Shown here piece by piece: positions 10,338-20,444 of a DNA stretch of 64,000 bases. A model generated the notes under the pieces. It was given only the letters and a program-made list of their open reading frames with translations, was not told the DNA's origin and did not search any database. Every line of letters starts with the position of its first letter. Position 1 is the first letter of the stretch. The position numbers were made by a program, and so were the translations under genes. Source of the DNA: Fragum whitleyi (Eukaryota; Mollusca; Bivalvia; Cardiida; Cardiidae); the NCBI GenBank assembly GCA_948146395.1, contig OX411543.1, positions 72,344,948-72,408,947 of the forward strand, in the 5' to 3' direction.

Positions 10338-10576
10338 TGTTGTGGACACGTCAACGTCTGTATGTTGTTCCCGCGTTACGTTAACGTCGTTTCGTCTTTC
10401 CCGCGTCTTGTATACGTTCCCGTATTTTACGTCTGTGTTGTCTTGACGTTACGTTGTTTATTAGATACGTGTTTGTTTATTATTGTAACTATTGTAATTT
10501 GATTTATCCGTCAGTTGTAATAAAGGATCGAACCTGAACACAAGCGAAGTAGTTAATTCAACCAACAACTCAAACA
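10338..10576 (+). repeat. 3' LTR
   Basis: 239 bp, identical by eye to 7573-7811. It is preceded by a weak purine tract ('cccggagaa') and followed by target duplication 'tatac' (10577-10581), after which the PGRP exon A coding sequence resumes. Confidence 0.95.
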
Positions 10577-10715
10577 TATACACCACACCGAAACGCCTGC
10601 ATGTTATAATGTGACTGCATGTTCTAGATCATTGCGTGCTATCCAACGTTTTCACCAGCAAGACAGAGGTAAGTTTACGTTTGTTAGTCATAAAAATCAC
10701 ACACGATAATTTCAG

Positions 10716-13700
10716 AGACAACTGACGCCTGTTCAAGGATTGAATTTGTATCAAGGAAAGTATGGGGAGCAAAAGCGCCAACACACCCTCTGTCTGAGAT
10801 AAAACACGCCGTACCAATGTTCTACATACACCATACAGCAACACCGGCGTGTTATAACGTGACCGCGTGTTCGAGATCTCTCCGTGCTATGCAACATTTT
10901 CACCAGCATGACAGAGGTTAGATCATGGTTATTCTTTTTTATAGTAGTTTTTCCAATCATACGTGTTAGTCGTGTAAAACATTGTATAAACAGATCGGAA
11001 CTATTTTTTGCCGATGTTATTGTGTGATTGGACCTGTCAGCACAGTCCGTTGGGCTTTACTCCTGGGAATTTATCTGAAATTTATGGTGGCGTATTCCTA
11101 CTATGCGATACGAGATGACAAGACATTGGTAATATTTAGGTACGGTCGCAGCCTATAGGGAACAAATGTAATTTCATGTACATGTAATATTCTTTTTTAT
11201 AATATGACCTACGTCGCGGGAGTGAAATAACCCCGTTGAATATGTTTGATATGAAACGGGTGTTATTACACTAGTGAAAGATCTATGCAAATGAGCTAAT
11301 AGCATAGCGACGTAATATTTTCGATGTGAAAATGACGACATAATGTATTGGATGACGTAATATGCGAACGGCGTCATATGTTTCGCGGAATAACTTTTAT
11401 CGATAAATCTTGAATGTCCTCGATTTATCGTTAAATTTCAGGTCATATTATAAATATCAAATTTGTGCTCACAAAATACCGAATTTATTAAACTCGCCAT
11501 CTAAAATAATATAAACGCAGCGCAGCCTCGTTTTTATCTATTTATAGATGACTCGTTTAACAAATGATTCTTTCAATATTCCCTATTTGTCTCTAGGTTG
11601 GTGGGATATCGCCTACAGTTTCTTGGTGGGTGAGGACGGACGAGTGTACATTGGTAGAGGGTGGGGTAAGGTCGGCTCACACACAGAGGGTTATAACAGT
11701 GTATCTTATGCTGCCTCGTTTATTGGGAACTTTATGGAAAAAATACCGAATGAGCTGGCGTTAAACGGTAAATATAAACCTGTAGATCAGTGATCCGTCA
11801 CGAAAAAAGAAAGATAGAGATATATATAAGAATGATTATCTATCCTCGGTTGTTTGTGCCAAAATTATTCAAGTATCTGAAACCAAAATTCAAATTCATT
11901 TTCAAGAACACATACATATGTACAGTTTTATGAAAAACAACAACAGAATACATATTTGAAAATTTGGGGATTTGGTAGTTCTTTAATTAGATGGTTATAC
12001 TTTAGTAGCTATTATTGTAGACTGCTTTTGGCTTTATAAACTATCATGATTATCAAAAAATATAACTACAGATAGAGGGGGTATTTTGGATTTCAAATGA
12101 AATTATTTCAACAAAACTTGCACAATGTTGCGGGTAGTCATTTGAATCGCCTTGGTGAGACGATTCAAATGAGTACCCACAACATTGTGTTTCAATGAGA
12201 AATAAAGATTTTAATTTTACAATACCCTTTATCATCTGTTCCTCTAAATTTAATTGTTACTGGTGCAGTTATCCTTTTAAAAAGACATACATGTAATTTT
12301 CCTTCCTTTACCATACCTCTATAAAAAAAGAAACAAACAAAATGTATGTGACTTTAGCAATATAATACAGTTAACAACGTTGTGACATTGACATTATGAA
12401 TGATTTGGGAATGAATAATGAAATGGAATGAGTGTGTAGAGCGAGTGTTTGAACTGAAATTTAAGGGAAGAATTGCGATATTGATTATTTCCTCCAGTTG
12501 GACGAAAATATTGATTTTTATCCCCCTTCCGTTTTTGCCGTCTTCATGGTCAATTCAGACCCTTAGAATTTATATCAGCGAAAAAAAAAAATGAATAAAA
12601 TTATTAATTCAAATAAAATGTTGATCGTTTTGTCACGATTTTGATTTTTCAGCGGCGATTTTGGAGTGTTTTTGATAGATTAGAGTGAGTGTTTGGAATG
12701 AATGAATGGAGCGCTGACTGGGTGGTTTAGAATGGTTAATTTCTGAGGTGAATGTTAATTTCACAATGTTATTGGATGTATAAGCTTATCTGTACCCATT
12801 AAGACAATTCTCGCGTTATGAATCAATGTACAGTGTATTTTTCTTTTTAATGAATTGCTTATCACATTAATTAAATACCGACTATCTACGGAAATCAGTG
12901 GGTCAGTGCGAAATAGTTGTAACTGCCTATAAACATATAGGCAGTTACAACTGTTTCGTACTGAGCCTTCGTAATGCTCTCTCGAGTGGTTATTTTGGTT
13001 TTGTACTGAGAATTGTCTATTTATAGCCACGAAGAACCTGATAGAATGTGGAATACAACTAGGGAACATCAGCCTCGACTACTCTCTATATGGACACAGA
13101 GACGCTTGTGGAGATACGGATTGTCCGGGAAATGATCTCTACAAGTTGATACATTCGTGGAAAAATTACAAGAGGCTACCGAGTATGTAACCCTTCTACC
13201 ACCTTTTTTAAAGCATGGTATACTATTTTGACAAAAATCCTTTGAATTTGAGCGCGCGTTGAGATGCTTGCAAGCGTAAACAAAATGCAAGTTCGTCCGT
13301 TGAATTATTCATTCAATTTTACCTTATAACTATCAAATATCCATGAGATAGCATCCCATATGGTATTTTTTGTGATATCACATGGATATTTTTAGAAAAA
13401 TGACATTATGCGGTTAGTTTTAGAAACTTGCATTTCTGATAGAAACATCGACGATAATAGAAAAGAAAACTAGTACCGATTTATCCAATTATAATTATTG
13501 TTTAAGCATGTATACATTTTTCAATTTTTAACTCTATCTTAAATTTATAATGACATTTACTCTGGAATATGACACACGGTGCTTCCCTTTTTTTAATCTG
13601 CAAAATTCATGTGGGGGATAAGATATGAAAGAAAATCATTGCACGAAGTATCTAATTGTATAAGCTACATGGTTGTTCTCTTTAAAGATATATAGCCGAA

Positions 13701-14444
13701 GGATCGCATATTCTTTTGACAGGCGTAGCTTATTTGTTTTCTGTAAATACAGAAACCATGACAGTTTTCATTGCGAATCCTTAGCATGTTTTCATGCAGA
13801 GGTATTTGTCCGTTGTAATAGTTCTCGGGCGGGGGTTGGGTGGTGTACGCTAAAATAAAGACACGCATGCATAAAATAGAGTACACAAGTCACAAACATT
13901 AGCCTGCAGGCCAAACAATTAAGCGATGAAGGAAGTATTTATTGATTTCATGGAAGTATGAAAGTAAAAACCTAATCACACTGTATGAATACGCTGAGCC
14001 ATGATATCAACAAATTCTCTCTTCATATCTTGTATTGTAATGAAGTGGAAGAAATGTAAACATTTATCAATAAAGTAACATTTATTTATTGGATAAGATT
14101 TACGGAAGCTTAAAAAATAGTTGCACACAAAAAATGTATTCATTGATGAAGCACGATTTTCTTTCAGAAATGCTTTGTAGAGAAGCTTATGACCCCAAGA
14201 TAACTGTAATATTAATTGACACAGGATGTAAACACTTTTTTTTCATTTAATTTAATGTAGATTCTTGTGGCGCACTTACTTAACACTTTAATATTTATTC
14301 AATATAGATCCAAGTGCCGGGTGTGTCGCCTTAGGACGCCGCTGTAAGGCCGATGTGAGCAAATGCAAGCCAGGGTCTCTGATCACGGGCTCTTCCTTGT
14401 GTTTGGGTGCTAACAAACACTGCTGTAAACTTGGAAAATACTAA
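10716..14444 (+). CDS. Peptidoglycan recognition protein with C-terminal defensin-like domain (5' end missing)
   Basis: Exons: B 10716-10916, 11597-11767, 13027-13182 and 14308-14444; all internal joins are phase 1 with GT/AG ends. Exon B gives VSRKVWGAKAP and FYIHHTATPACY. The second exon gives WWDIAYSFLVGEDGRVY and GRGWGKVGSHT. The third gives YGHRDACGDTDCPGN. The zinc ligands expected for an N-acetylmuramoyl-L-alanine amidase are all present (His in HHT, Tyr in IAYSF, His in GHRD, Cys in TDCPG), with Thr two residues before that Cys, so the domain should be catalytic. The last exon adds a six-cysteine module and the stop codon. The signal-peptide exon was not found. Likely role: a secreted enzyme that binds and cleaves bacterial peptidoglycan. 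PGRPs with defensin-like modules have been reported in oysters (from memory). Confidence 0.85.
11196..11560 (+). mobile_element. MITE family A, copy 2, inside a PGRP intron
   Basis: Begins 'tataatatgacctacgtcgc' and ends with the 'gatgactcgtttaac' palindrome arm. Its right end lies about 36 bases before PGRP exon 2 (11597). The element therefore abuts, and may contribute to, the splice-acceptor region. Confidence 0.75.
12117..12197. repeat. Palindromic repeat, family H
   Basis: Arms 'acaatgttgcgggtagtcat' and complement around 'gaatcgccttggtgagacga'. Shorter relatives with 'attggaatcgtct...' cores lie at 20692-20752 and 32155-32200. It lies in the PGRP intron. Confidence 0.6.
12366..12780 (+). 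mobile_element. MITE family B, copy 2
   Basis: Left end 'tacagttaacaacgttgtga', right end 'tttcacaatgttattggatg'. The interior is the same as 18202-18640 but more diverged. It lies in the PGRP intron between exons 11597-11767 and 13027-13182. Confidence 0.7.
12896..12966. repeat. Palindromic repeat, family E
   Basis: Arms 'cagtgcgaaatagttgtaac' and near-complement. Same family as 1499-1583. Ends about 60 bases before PGRP exon 3. Confidence 0.65.
13183..14307. other. PGRP last intron, no feature recognised
   Basis: An intron of 1125 bp between the PGRP exon and the defensin-like exon. AT-rich, with no repeat family identified. Confidence 0.5.
14308..14444 (+). CDS. Defensin-like C-terminal exon of the PGRP gene
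   Basis: Joins in phase 1 to the PGRP exon that ends at 13182 (CCG A/GTATGT). It encodes 44 residues ending CCKLGKY and a TAA. Cysteine spacing is C-x6-C-x6-C-x11-C-x6-CC, within the beta-defensin / big-defensin range. Several Lys and Arg residues make it cationic. If the donor at 13183 is not used, the PGRP ends at once as ...RLPSM-stop, so the defensin tail depends on splicing. A polypyrimidine-poor but usable acceptor ('aatatag') precedes it. Confidence 0.75.
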
Positions 14445-14942
14445 CTCGATTTGTAGGTAAGCTAGGTAAGCCTTGCGTTCAATATGAAAACATTTGCGAA
14501 ACGTTTGAGAAATTGTAAAGCGTGTTCATTCTATAAACGTTGACAAACGTTTCGTATTTTGAACGCGGGAGAGACAACTTGATAGAATATATTTGTTTTT
14601 GTTTCTTAATAGGTTTAAAACGTTTTTTTAAATCTCGGACGCTGGAGAACGTACCCATGGATTGTTAGTATTTCTCCCACTAGTACTACTTCAATATTTT
14701 TTATGAGGCAGCTTCTCATCTAACTTAGGTCTGCAATAGATAACACATGTTTTAGACATCGGCAAGATGAATAAGTGACATGATACTACAAACTTGACTT
14801 GTTTTGAATTCATTTATTTTTGCCAGAAAGCTCGAATTTGCCACATTGCAGTCATGTAAAACGGATATTGTATTGACATCTATCAAGACCTGTTTTTTTA
14901 TTGTTTTTCTTTTTCGCCAATTATCGAAATAAATGTACTTAT
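14445..14942. other. PGRP 3' flank, nothing further recognised
   Basis: Downstream of the TAA at 14442-14444. No strong AATAAA was found within 200 bases, so the transcript end is not placed. Confidence 0.4.
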
Positions 14943-16325
14943 GATATGACCTACGTCGCGGAAGTGAAATATTTTTCAATATTTTTTATATTTCACTAGT
15001 GTTATTACACTAGTGGAATGGCTATGCAAATGAACTCCGATCGAATAGCAACACTATTTTGTAACCGCGAAAATCACGTCGAAATGTATACGAGGGTGGA
15101 AAACAATACGAGGACTTTCACTATAACTTTGGAATTTCACAACGGAATTAATTGAAATTTGTACACGTCTCAAACCATTTAATGTTGACATAAAACTAGA
15201 TTTGCAAGAGTCCGCTGTGACTATGATGTAAAACATCCAACATTTGAAATTCCTGGGTAGGAGCCACCGGCGCAACCCATTTTGTAACGTTACTTCCTAG
15301 TGTTACTACCCGTAACTGTCCCCTCAATTTGGACAAAAACTTTTTCAAACCTCGTCTATCTACGTGTCGACGTAATTTGTTAGGATGTCAGAAGTTCAAG
15401 CATAATCCATTCGGTATTTTTGTCTTCAAAGTCAGTAAGCTATGGGCACGCGTCATTTTGTGAACTTCGAAACAACGGCGCCGACTTAGTCGTAAACAAC
15501 CGGGTAATAATAAAGTTCTACTGGATCTATGGAAAACCTAATCGAAAGGTTAAAGTGATAAAATATTCTAAAAGATCTTCAAATTTATATGGAGATACCT
15601 TCTTTTTAATGGTTTAAAAGTTTTGTTTTAGAATGGTTAGCGTTTCTGAAGGATGACACTCGGAAAATGGAAAACCTCTCCTCGACGTTTGATCTGTAAT
15701 TGTCACTGATCAACATCAGTTAATTATCTCAAAGACACACTATACATTTAAGTTCACCAATTTGGATCAAATAGATATGAATATAGTACTTATTCAATGG
15801 ATAGGCGATACAGAAATTTTGTTTATTGGTCAGTTGAGTATTTTGAAAAGTGCTGACTTTCAACGAAAGTTACTAATACCGAAGCGTCATATTGACGTCG
15901 TTACCGTGCGCTGGTACCAAATAACTACATACACGTACCTGTAACGGTTGCTACAGGTGTCCAACTAGTTGGACTTCATCCAAACTTTCAGGACAAAAGG
16001 AAAAATGCAGCAATTTGATATCAGTGTGAAATCAAAATTTCTGTAACGCAAGTCTACGCAATTTTTTATTCACCCTCGTATTGTGACGGCAGTTTTGAAC
16101 GGCGTCATACGGTTCACGGAAAATTGAATTGTTGAATTTCAAGAATTTTGACAATTTCGCAAAAAATCGGGTCATATTATAAGTAGAATATCAAATTAGT
16201 ACTCATGAAATACCGAATTTGTTAAACGAGTCATACACAAACAGATAAAACCTCGACAGAGTCTCGTTTTTATCTGTTTATAGATGACTCGTTTAACAAA
16301 TTCGGTATTCCATGACAATTCATTC
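14943..16325 (+). mobile_element. MITE family A, copy 3, split by a nested element
   Basis: The left part 14943-15090 and right part 16079-16325 match family A continuously once the insert 15091-16078 is removed. Compare the intact copy at 50379, where 'tgtata' runs on to 'ttgtgacg'. The right part carries the 'gatgactcgtttaac' palindrome. Confidence 0.8.
15091..16078. mobile_element. Nested non-autonomous DNA transposon, TA target site
   Basis: 988 bp with terminal inverted repeats CGAGGGTG / CACCCTCG, flanked by TA on both sides (15089-15090, 16079-16080). TA duplication is typical of the Tc1/mariner group. No transposase frame is visible, so it is a MITE-like deletion derivative. Younger than the family A copy it splits. 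Confidence 0.8.
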
Positions 16326-18201
16326 ATTATCCTCCATATACATGCACAAAAATCCCATTACCGTTCATTGTATTTCTTTCCAGAAAGGATATTCGAAGAA
16401 TACTTCAAAAAAGGACTTACACATTGTACACGTAACACATTCTAAAATCGACCATGTGCATCAATAACGTTAGAACAAATACAAAACTAATGTAACCCGT
16501 CACGCGGAAAGGGACCTACTGGGTAGTGCGTAAAGTTTCAATCTCCTTTCAAATATTTATTTTACGGACTTTCCAGACGGTCCATTGTCACGAGACTGGT
16601 CTCATATATCTCTATTCATCTACAAAGTTAAAATGGGACAGCTGTACAGCAATTATTTTGAATTTGGATTTTGATGAAATCGAGAATAAAAAACTGTAGG
16701 AAGAATGGCCATTCTGGAGTCATTAAATAATTCGATAGAAATAAAACATAATTGTCTGTTCATGCTTTTCTTTTTAAGTATATAAAGTAAAAAGAGAAAC
16801 TTGCTTTTAAAAAAGGATTTTAATATGAAAATGAGATTATTGAAAAACTGATGCTCATTCAACTCAAAATCACTCTCATTTTTTCGCTCAGCGACCCATT
16901 TATACCATTCATTCAATACATTGGAACTCTGCGAAATTGCAAAAAAAAAGAAAAAACACACACACACATTAGGATCTGGTGCTATAACTTTGTTTGTGCT
17001 CAACTGAGAACTTTCTTGAATTTCAACTTAAGATGTAAGTTTTAATTCTACTGTAAGGCTATGATGAATGATATCAATAAGTTATTATAAATAAAAAATA
17101 ATAACAACTTTTAAATATTATCTTTTATGTTCATATATGAATCTGAATTCTAAGTTTGAGGACATTTTAAGAGTAGAATGAGATTTTTTTTTATATAATC
17201 TCGAGTCCTATTATGGATATAAGGCAGATCTTGGCCCAGGGTTATAAAGCTTTTTTATATTCTAATTTCAAAATTTTCTCAAACTTAAAATTTCAACATG
17301 AGATTAAAATTCTAATAATGTTGCAATACGAATATAAATGTTTGAACAAGACCATATTGATAAGTTATTATTCATAACAATATATAAAGAATATTATCTT
17401 ATTATTTCATACATTAATGTTATTTTTAAGTTTCGGAAAAATTAAAGTTTGGAATGGGAAAAATTTCATTATCTCGGACCCTGATGGGGTTGTCAGCAGA
17501 TCTAGGGTGTAGTTATTAAGATTTAGATTTTTCAGCATCTAAAGGTTTTTAATCGGAATACATCTCGCCATATCGTAGAACTTCATTTGATTTGCGCGAG
17601 ATATCTCGATTAAACGTCTTAAGATTCTTACAAATCTTTATCCAAACGCACACCCAAGATTAAAATAATTGTTTTATAGTATTGCCTAAGAGACCCTTAG
17701 AGACGAAACGTATTTCAGAGTGCATTTTGATGACTCAGATCAACTGAAGCTGACCTGATGGAAGTCTTACAAATATCAATTACATGTTAAACATTTTTTA
17801 TGTAAATTGATTGTTACCGTTTCTGTTGAGAATATGCCAATAAATAGCACTATTAACTTAACAAAGTCTCGTTACTGATCTGAAAATCCCGAATTACTCT
17901 GATATCAAAATAACAGTTTCTGGCACACAAATAAAATTCATCCTCGAGTACCACATGGTCTCACTATTTCCAATGCTATATCTATATAGCTTAGCAAACG
18001 GAGAGGCTTCGGGATATCCGGGGATGAATCAAATTTCGCTATTGTTATTAAAGCTATTGTAGTTTCCCCTGACGTCATTGGTATAACTAACCCCGTTTAG
18101 ATGGCGTCATATGATGTAAAATGAATGTATGCTGGGTTCAATCTTTTGGTAATTGCAACGGTCCAGCTGTGAAACTATCAAAGTCGTGTTTGTAGGAAAT
18201 G
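16326..18201. other. AT-rich non-coding DNA
   Basis: 16498-16600 is a half copy of palindromic MITE family C ('gtaacccgtcacgcggaaag'). The remainder, to 18201, has no recognised feature. Confidence 0.45.
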
Positions 18202-18640
18202 TACAGTTAACAACATCGTGAAATTGAAAAAGGTGAATGATTTTTGTATGATTTTGGAATGAAATTGAATGAGTGTGTTGAGCGAGTTTTGGGTGAATTT
18301 AATGGGAGGTAATCCAATATCGCAAATTTTGTTCAGGATGAACAAAATTAGCGATATTGATTATCTCCTTCTAATTAAATATGCAAACAAGTTCTATAGA
18401 TAGATTATTATTTCTTCAAGAACCTATTAGAGCCTTGCAATTTGAATTATGTCAGTACAAATCATGATCTTTCTCTATCCATTTTTTTGAAATGGCGTTA
18501 TTGATTCTATATTTTTCAATGCTTGAGCGCTTTTGAATTGTTTGAGTGAGTGTTTGGAATGAATGAATGGAGCGCTGAGTGAGCGATTTAGAATGGTTTT
18601 GATTTAGGCGAATGTCAATTTCACGATGTTACTAACTGTA
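18202..18640 (+). mobile_element. MITE family B, copy 3 (best preserved)
   Basis: 439 bp. Terminal inverted repeats 'tacagttaacaacatcgtga' (left) and 'tcacgatgttactaactgta' (right), with only two mismatches in their paired arms. A central palindrome surrounds 'acaaaattagcgatattg'. No coding capacity. Confidence 0.8.
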
Positions 18641-18920
18641 CCAGGGACGGCGAATATTCTTTACTTAATTCTTGATCTCGATATCCCTTAGCCAATCGGT
18701 TACCCTCAGCGATTCTTAGGAATAGACTGCGGGAATGATAAGGGTGTAGCCATGAAAGCGAGTCATTTTGCACGTGGGTTTACATGACGTCACTATTATC
18801 AGCCATTTCGCCTAGGATGACGTTGCAATAAAACAAACTCAATCAAAGAATAAAAATTGGCGAGTTACAATTTGATAACAAAACGCAGTGTTTTACAGCG
18901 TTTTGTCATTAAATCATGAT

Positions 18921-19916
18921 ATGCCCAAAACAGACAATCGAAAAGAATTAACAAATCGTGATTTTCTTCAAGCGTATTTAATAAACGAAGTACCACAAGA
19001 AGCCGAATTTCCTAAAACAAAATGCCCAAAAGTACTTAACTTACATCCGAGGTACCTGTCTACGGAAATATCCGAGGGCCATTCCGAATGTCCCTTAGCA
19101 TGCCATGATGTGAATAAAAAATTCAGGGATTATTTATTCGTATTTGTAAAATAGGGTTATACGACAATTCAAGATCTTTCGACGATCGCGGAACAAATTA
19201 ACCAATAAGCGACATAGCCGAAAACTCAAAGAGAGTCTACAGTAATGGTTTGAAGGGTGAGTATATAATAAAGAATAACGGGCGATAAGGAAGGTTAAAA
19301 AGTCAGACCTTGAAACACCAAGTTACAGACGTCAAGAAAGGAGGTAATGTATCGTCTGTTTCTTCGTTTAACATTTGTTGCATATATTCGAACATGGTTA
19401 AATATCTCAATGGGCGTCTACCCTGCTCTGCGATCAGCATAAACGTTTTGACTTTTGCACGCTATGCAAAGCGTTGTACCATCATCCTCGGATATCCCGG
19501 GGTCTCCTTATTTGCTACGCTATATCGACATAACGTAGCAAATAGGGAGACCCCGGGGTATCCAAGGATGTAGTACTATTTTCCTAACCGTTTCGTGAAC
19601 GTTATCTGCTGGACTTATCAGACTACGTTCATTGATGCGATAATAAACATGATATTTGTTTATTTCAAATAAGGGAGGTAATACATGAATTATTATACTT
19701 TCCTTGCTGCCATACGATCATTTTATATGATCCTTAATCCAGAAAAATCAGCCTGAATGACGTCACTTTTAGGTGGCTTACCAAGATCGGCTACAAGAAG
19801 ATTTAAAAAGAATAGACAAAATTAAACTCGAAGAATTTGCAGATGTTAATTCACTGAGTAAATTACAGAGACTACAAAACATTATTAAACATGGGATAGG
19901 GGAAGAAATAGCTTGA
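18921..19916 (+). CDS. Possible two-exon gene of unknown function
   Basis: Exon 1 18921-19145 begins MPKTDNRKELTNRDFLQAY. Exon 2 19773-19916 reads VAYQDRLQEDLKRIDKIK and ends GIGEEIA-stop. The join is phase 0 (TTT/GTAAAA to TTTTAG/GTG) and gives about 122 residues, helical and charged in the C-terminal part. An AATAAA at 20072-20077 follows the stop by about 155 bases, as for a real 3' exon. No family was recognised. Exon 1 without splicing would end nearby as FVK-stop. It could be a decayed element gene. Confidence 0.35.
19431..19570. repeat. Palindromic repeat related to family D
   Basis: Arms 'cctcggatatcccggggtct' and near-complement around 'gctacgctatatcgacataa', preceded by 'gcacgctatgcaaagcg'. 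It lies in the intron of the putative gene at 18921-19916. Confidence 0.6.
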
Positions 19917-20071
19917 AATATGCATTTTCTCCATTTTTGCCAATGTTTTCAGACTAAATTTCTTCAGTGCACTTAAATTCCGATTTGTAGGAAAATTACA
20001 CAAACGGATAACGCGTTTATTTATTGATTAATTTATTGAAATATTGCATATTTTCCCGTTTTTGAATAAGA

Positions 20072-20077
20072 AATAAA
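20072..20077 (+). terminator. Poly(A) signal AATAAA
   Basis: Located 156 bases after the stop of the putative gene ending at 19916 and 368 bases before the next start codon at 20445. Supporting evidence for that gene only. Confidence 0.3.
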
Positions 20078-20444
20078 GTGTGGTTAGTAATTGGAGTGTT
20101 CTTCAATTGTCAATTCTATAGTCACTTGGACAGGTTTTCCTAGATAATTGATTATTCAGATTAACAAAAACGTAGCAATAACATACATGTAAATCACTTT
20201 TTAAACAGATTTTTAATCAGATTGTTAGACAGATTTTTAATCAGATTTTTGTATCAAAATGCACACGAAAAAGAAAATCTTGAATTCCCTCGTTATTGAA
20301 TTGATTGTAAGTTAACATTGTATAAAAAAAAAAAACCTATCCCGAGCCCTCGTTGTGACATTCCCAAAATGAATTGTAGAAATGATGAAGATTATTTTTT
20401 TCTGGGATCTACTGATTGTGTAAATTATTTATATTAATTTTAGG

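Larger units (their letters stand above)
7573..10576 (+). mobile_element. BEL/Pao-like LTR retrotransposon lacking pol, inserted in an exon
   Basis: A 3004-bp element with two 239-bp LTRs (TGTTGTGG...CTCAAACA) that I read as identical, flanked by the perfect 5-bp duplication 'tatac'. It contains a primer-binding site, a 16-bp tandem leader and one intact 728-codon Gag-protease frame. No reverse transcriptase, RNase H or integrase is present, so it must depend on enzymes supplied by a relative. Identical LTRs, an intact frame and a clean target duplication indicate a very recent insertion, possibly still polymorphic. Confidence 0.93.
7459..10668 (+). pseudogene. PGRP exon A, split by an LTR retrotransposon
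   Basis: The two halves 7459-7572 and 10582-10668 together form a 201-bp, phase 1 to phase 1 exon encoding the N-terminal half of a PGRP domain (DACCS, then VSRKEWGA, FYIHHTETPACY, then FHQQDRG). The acceptor is 'tttcag' at 7458 and the donor is GTAAGT at 10669. It is homologous to exon B at 10716-10916, with about 49 of 67 residues identical. HHT, where the first amidase zinc ligand lies, is directly at the insertion site. The 5-bp target duplication 'tatac' (7568-7572, 10577-10581) shows that the exon was whole before insertion. In this haplotype exon A cannot be translated through. It could be a mutually exclusive alternative to B or a remnant of a tandem gene copy. Confidence 0.85.

Noticed and set aside
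18888..18920. An earlier start for the unknown two-exon gene
   Set aside because: The upstream codons have no ATG in frame; the first ATG in frame is at 18921.
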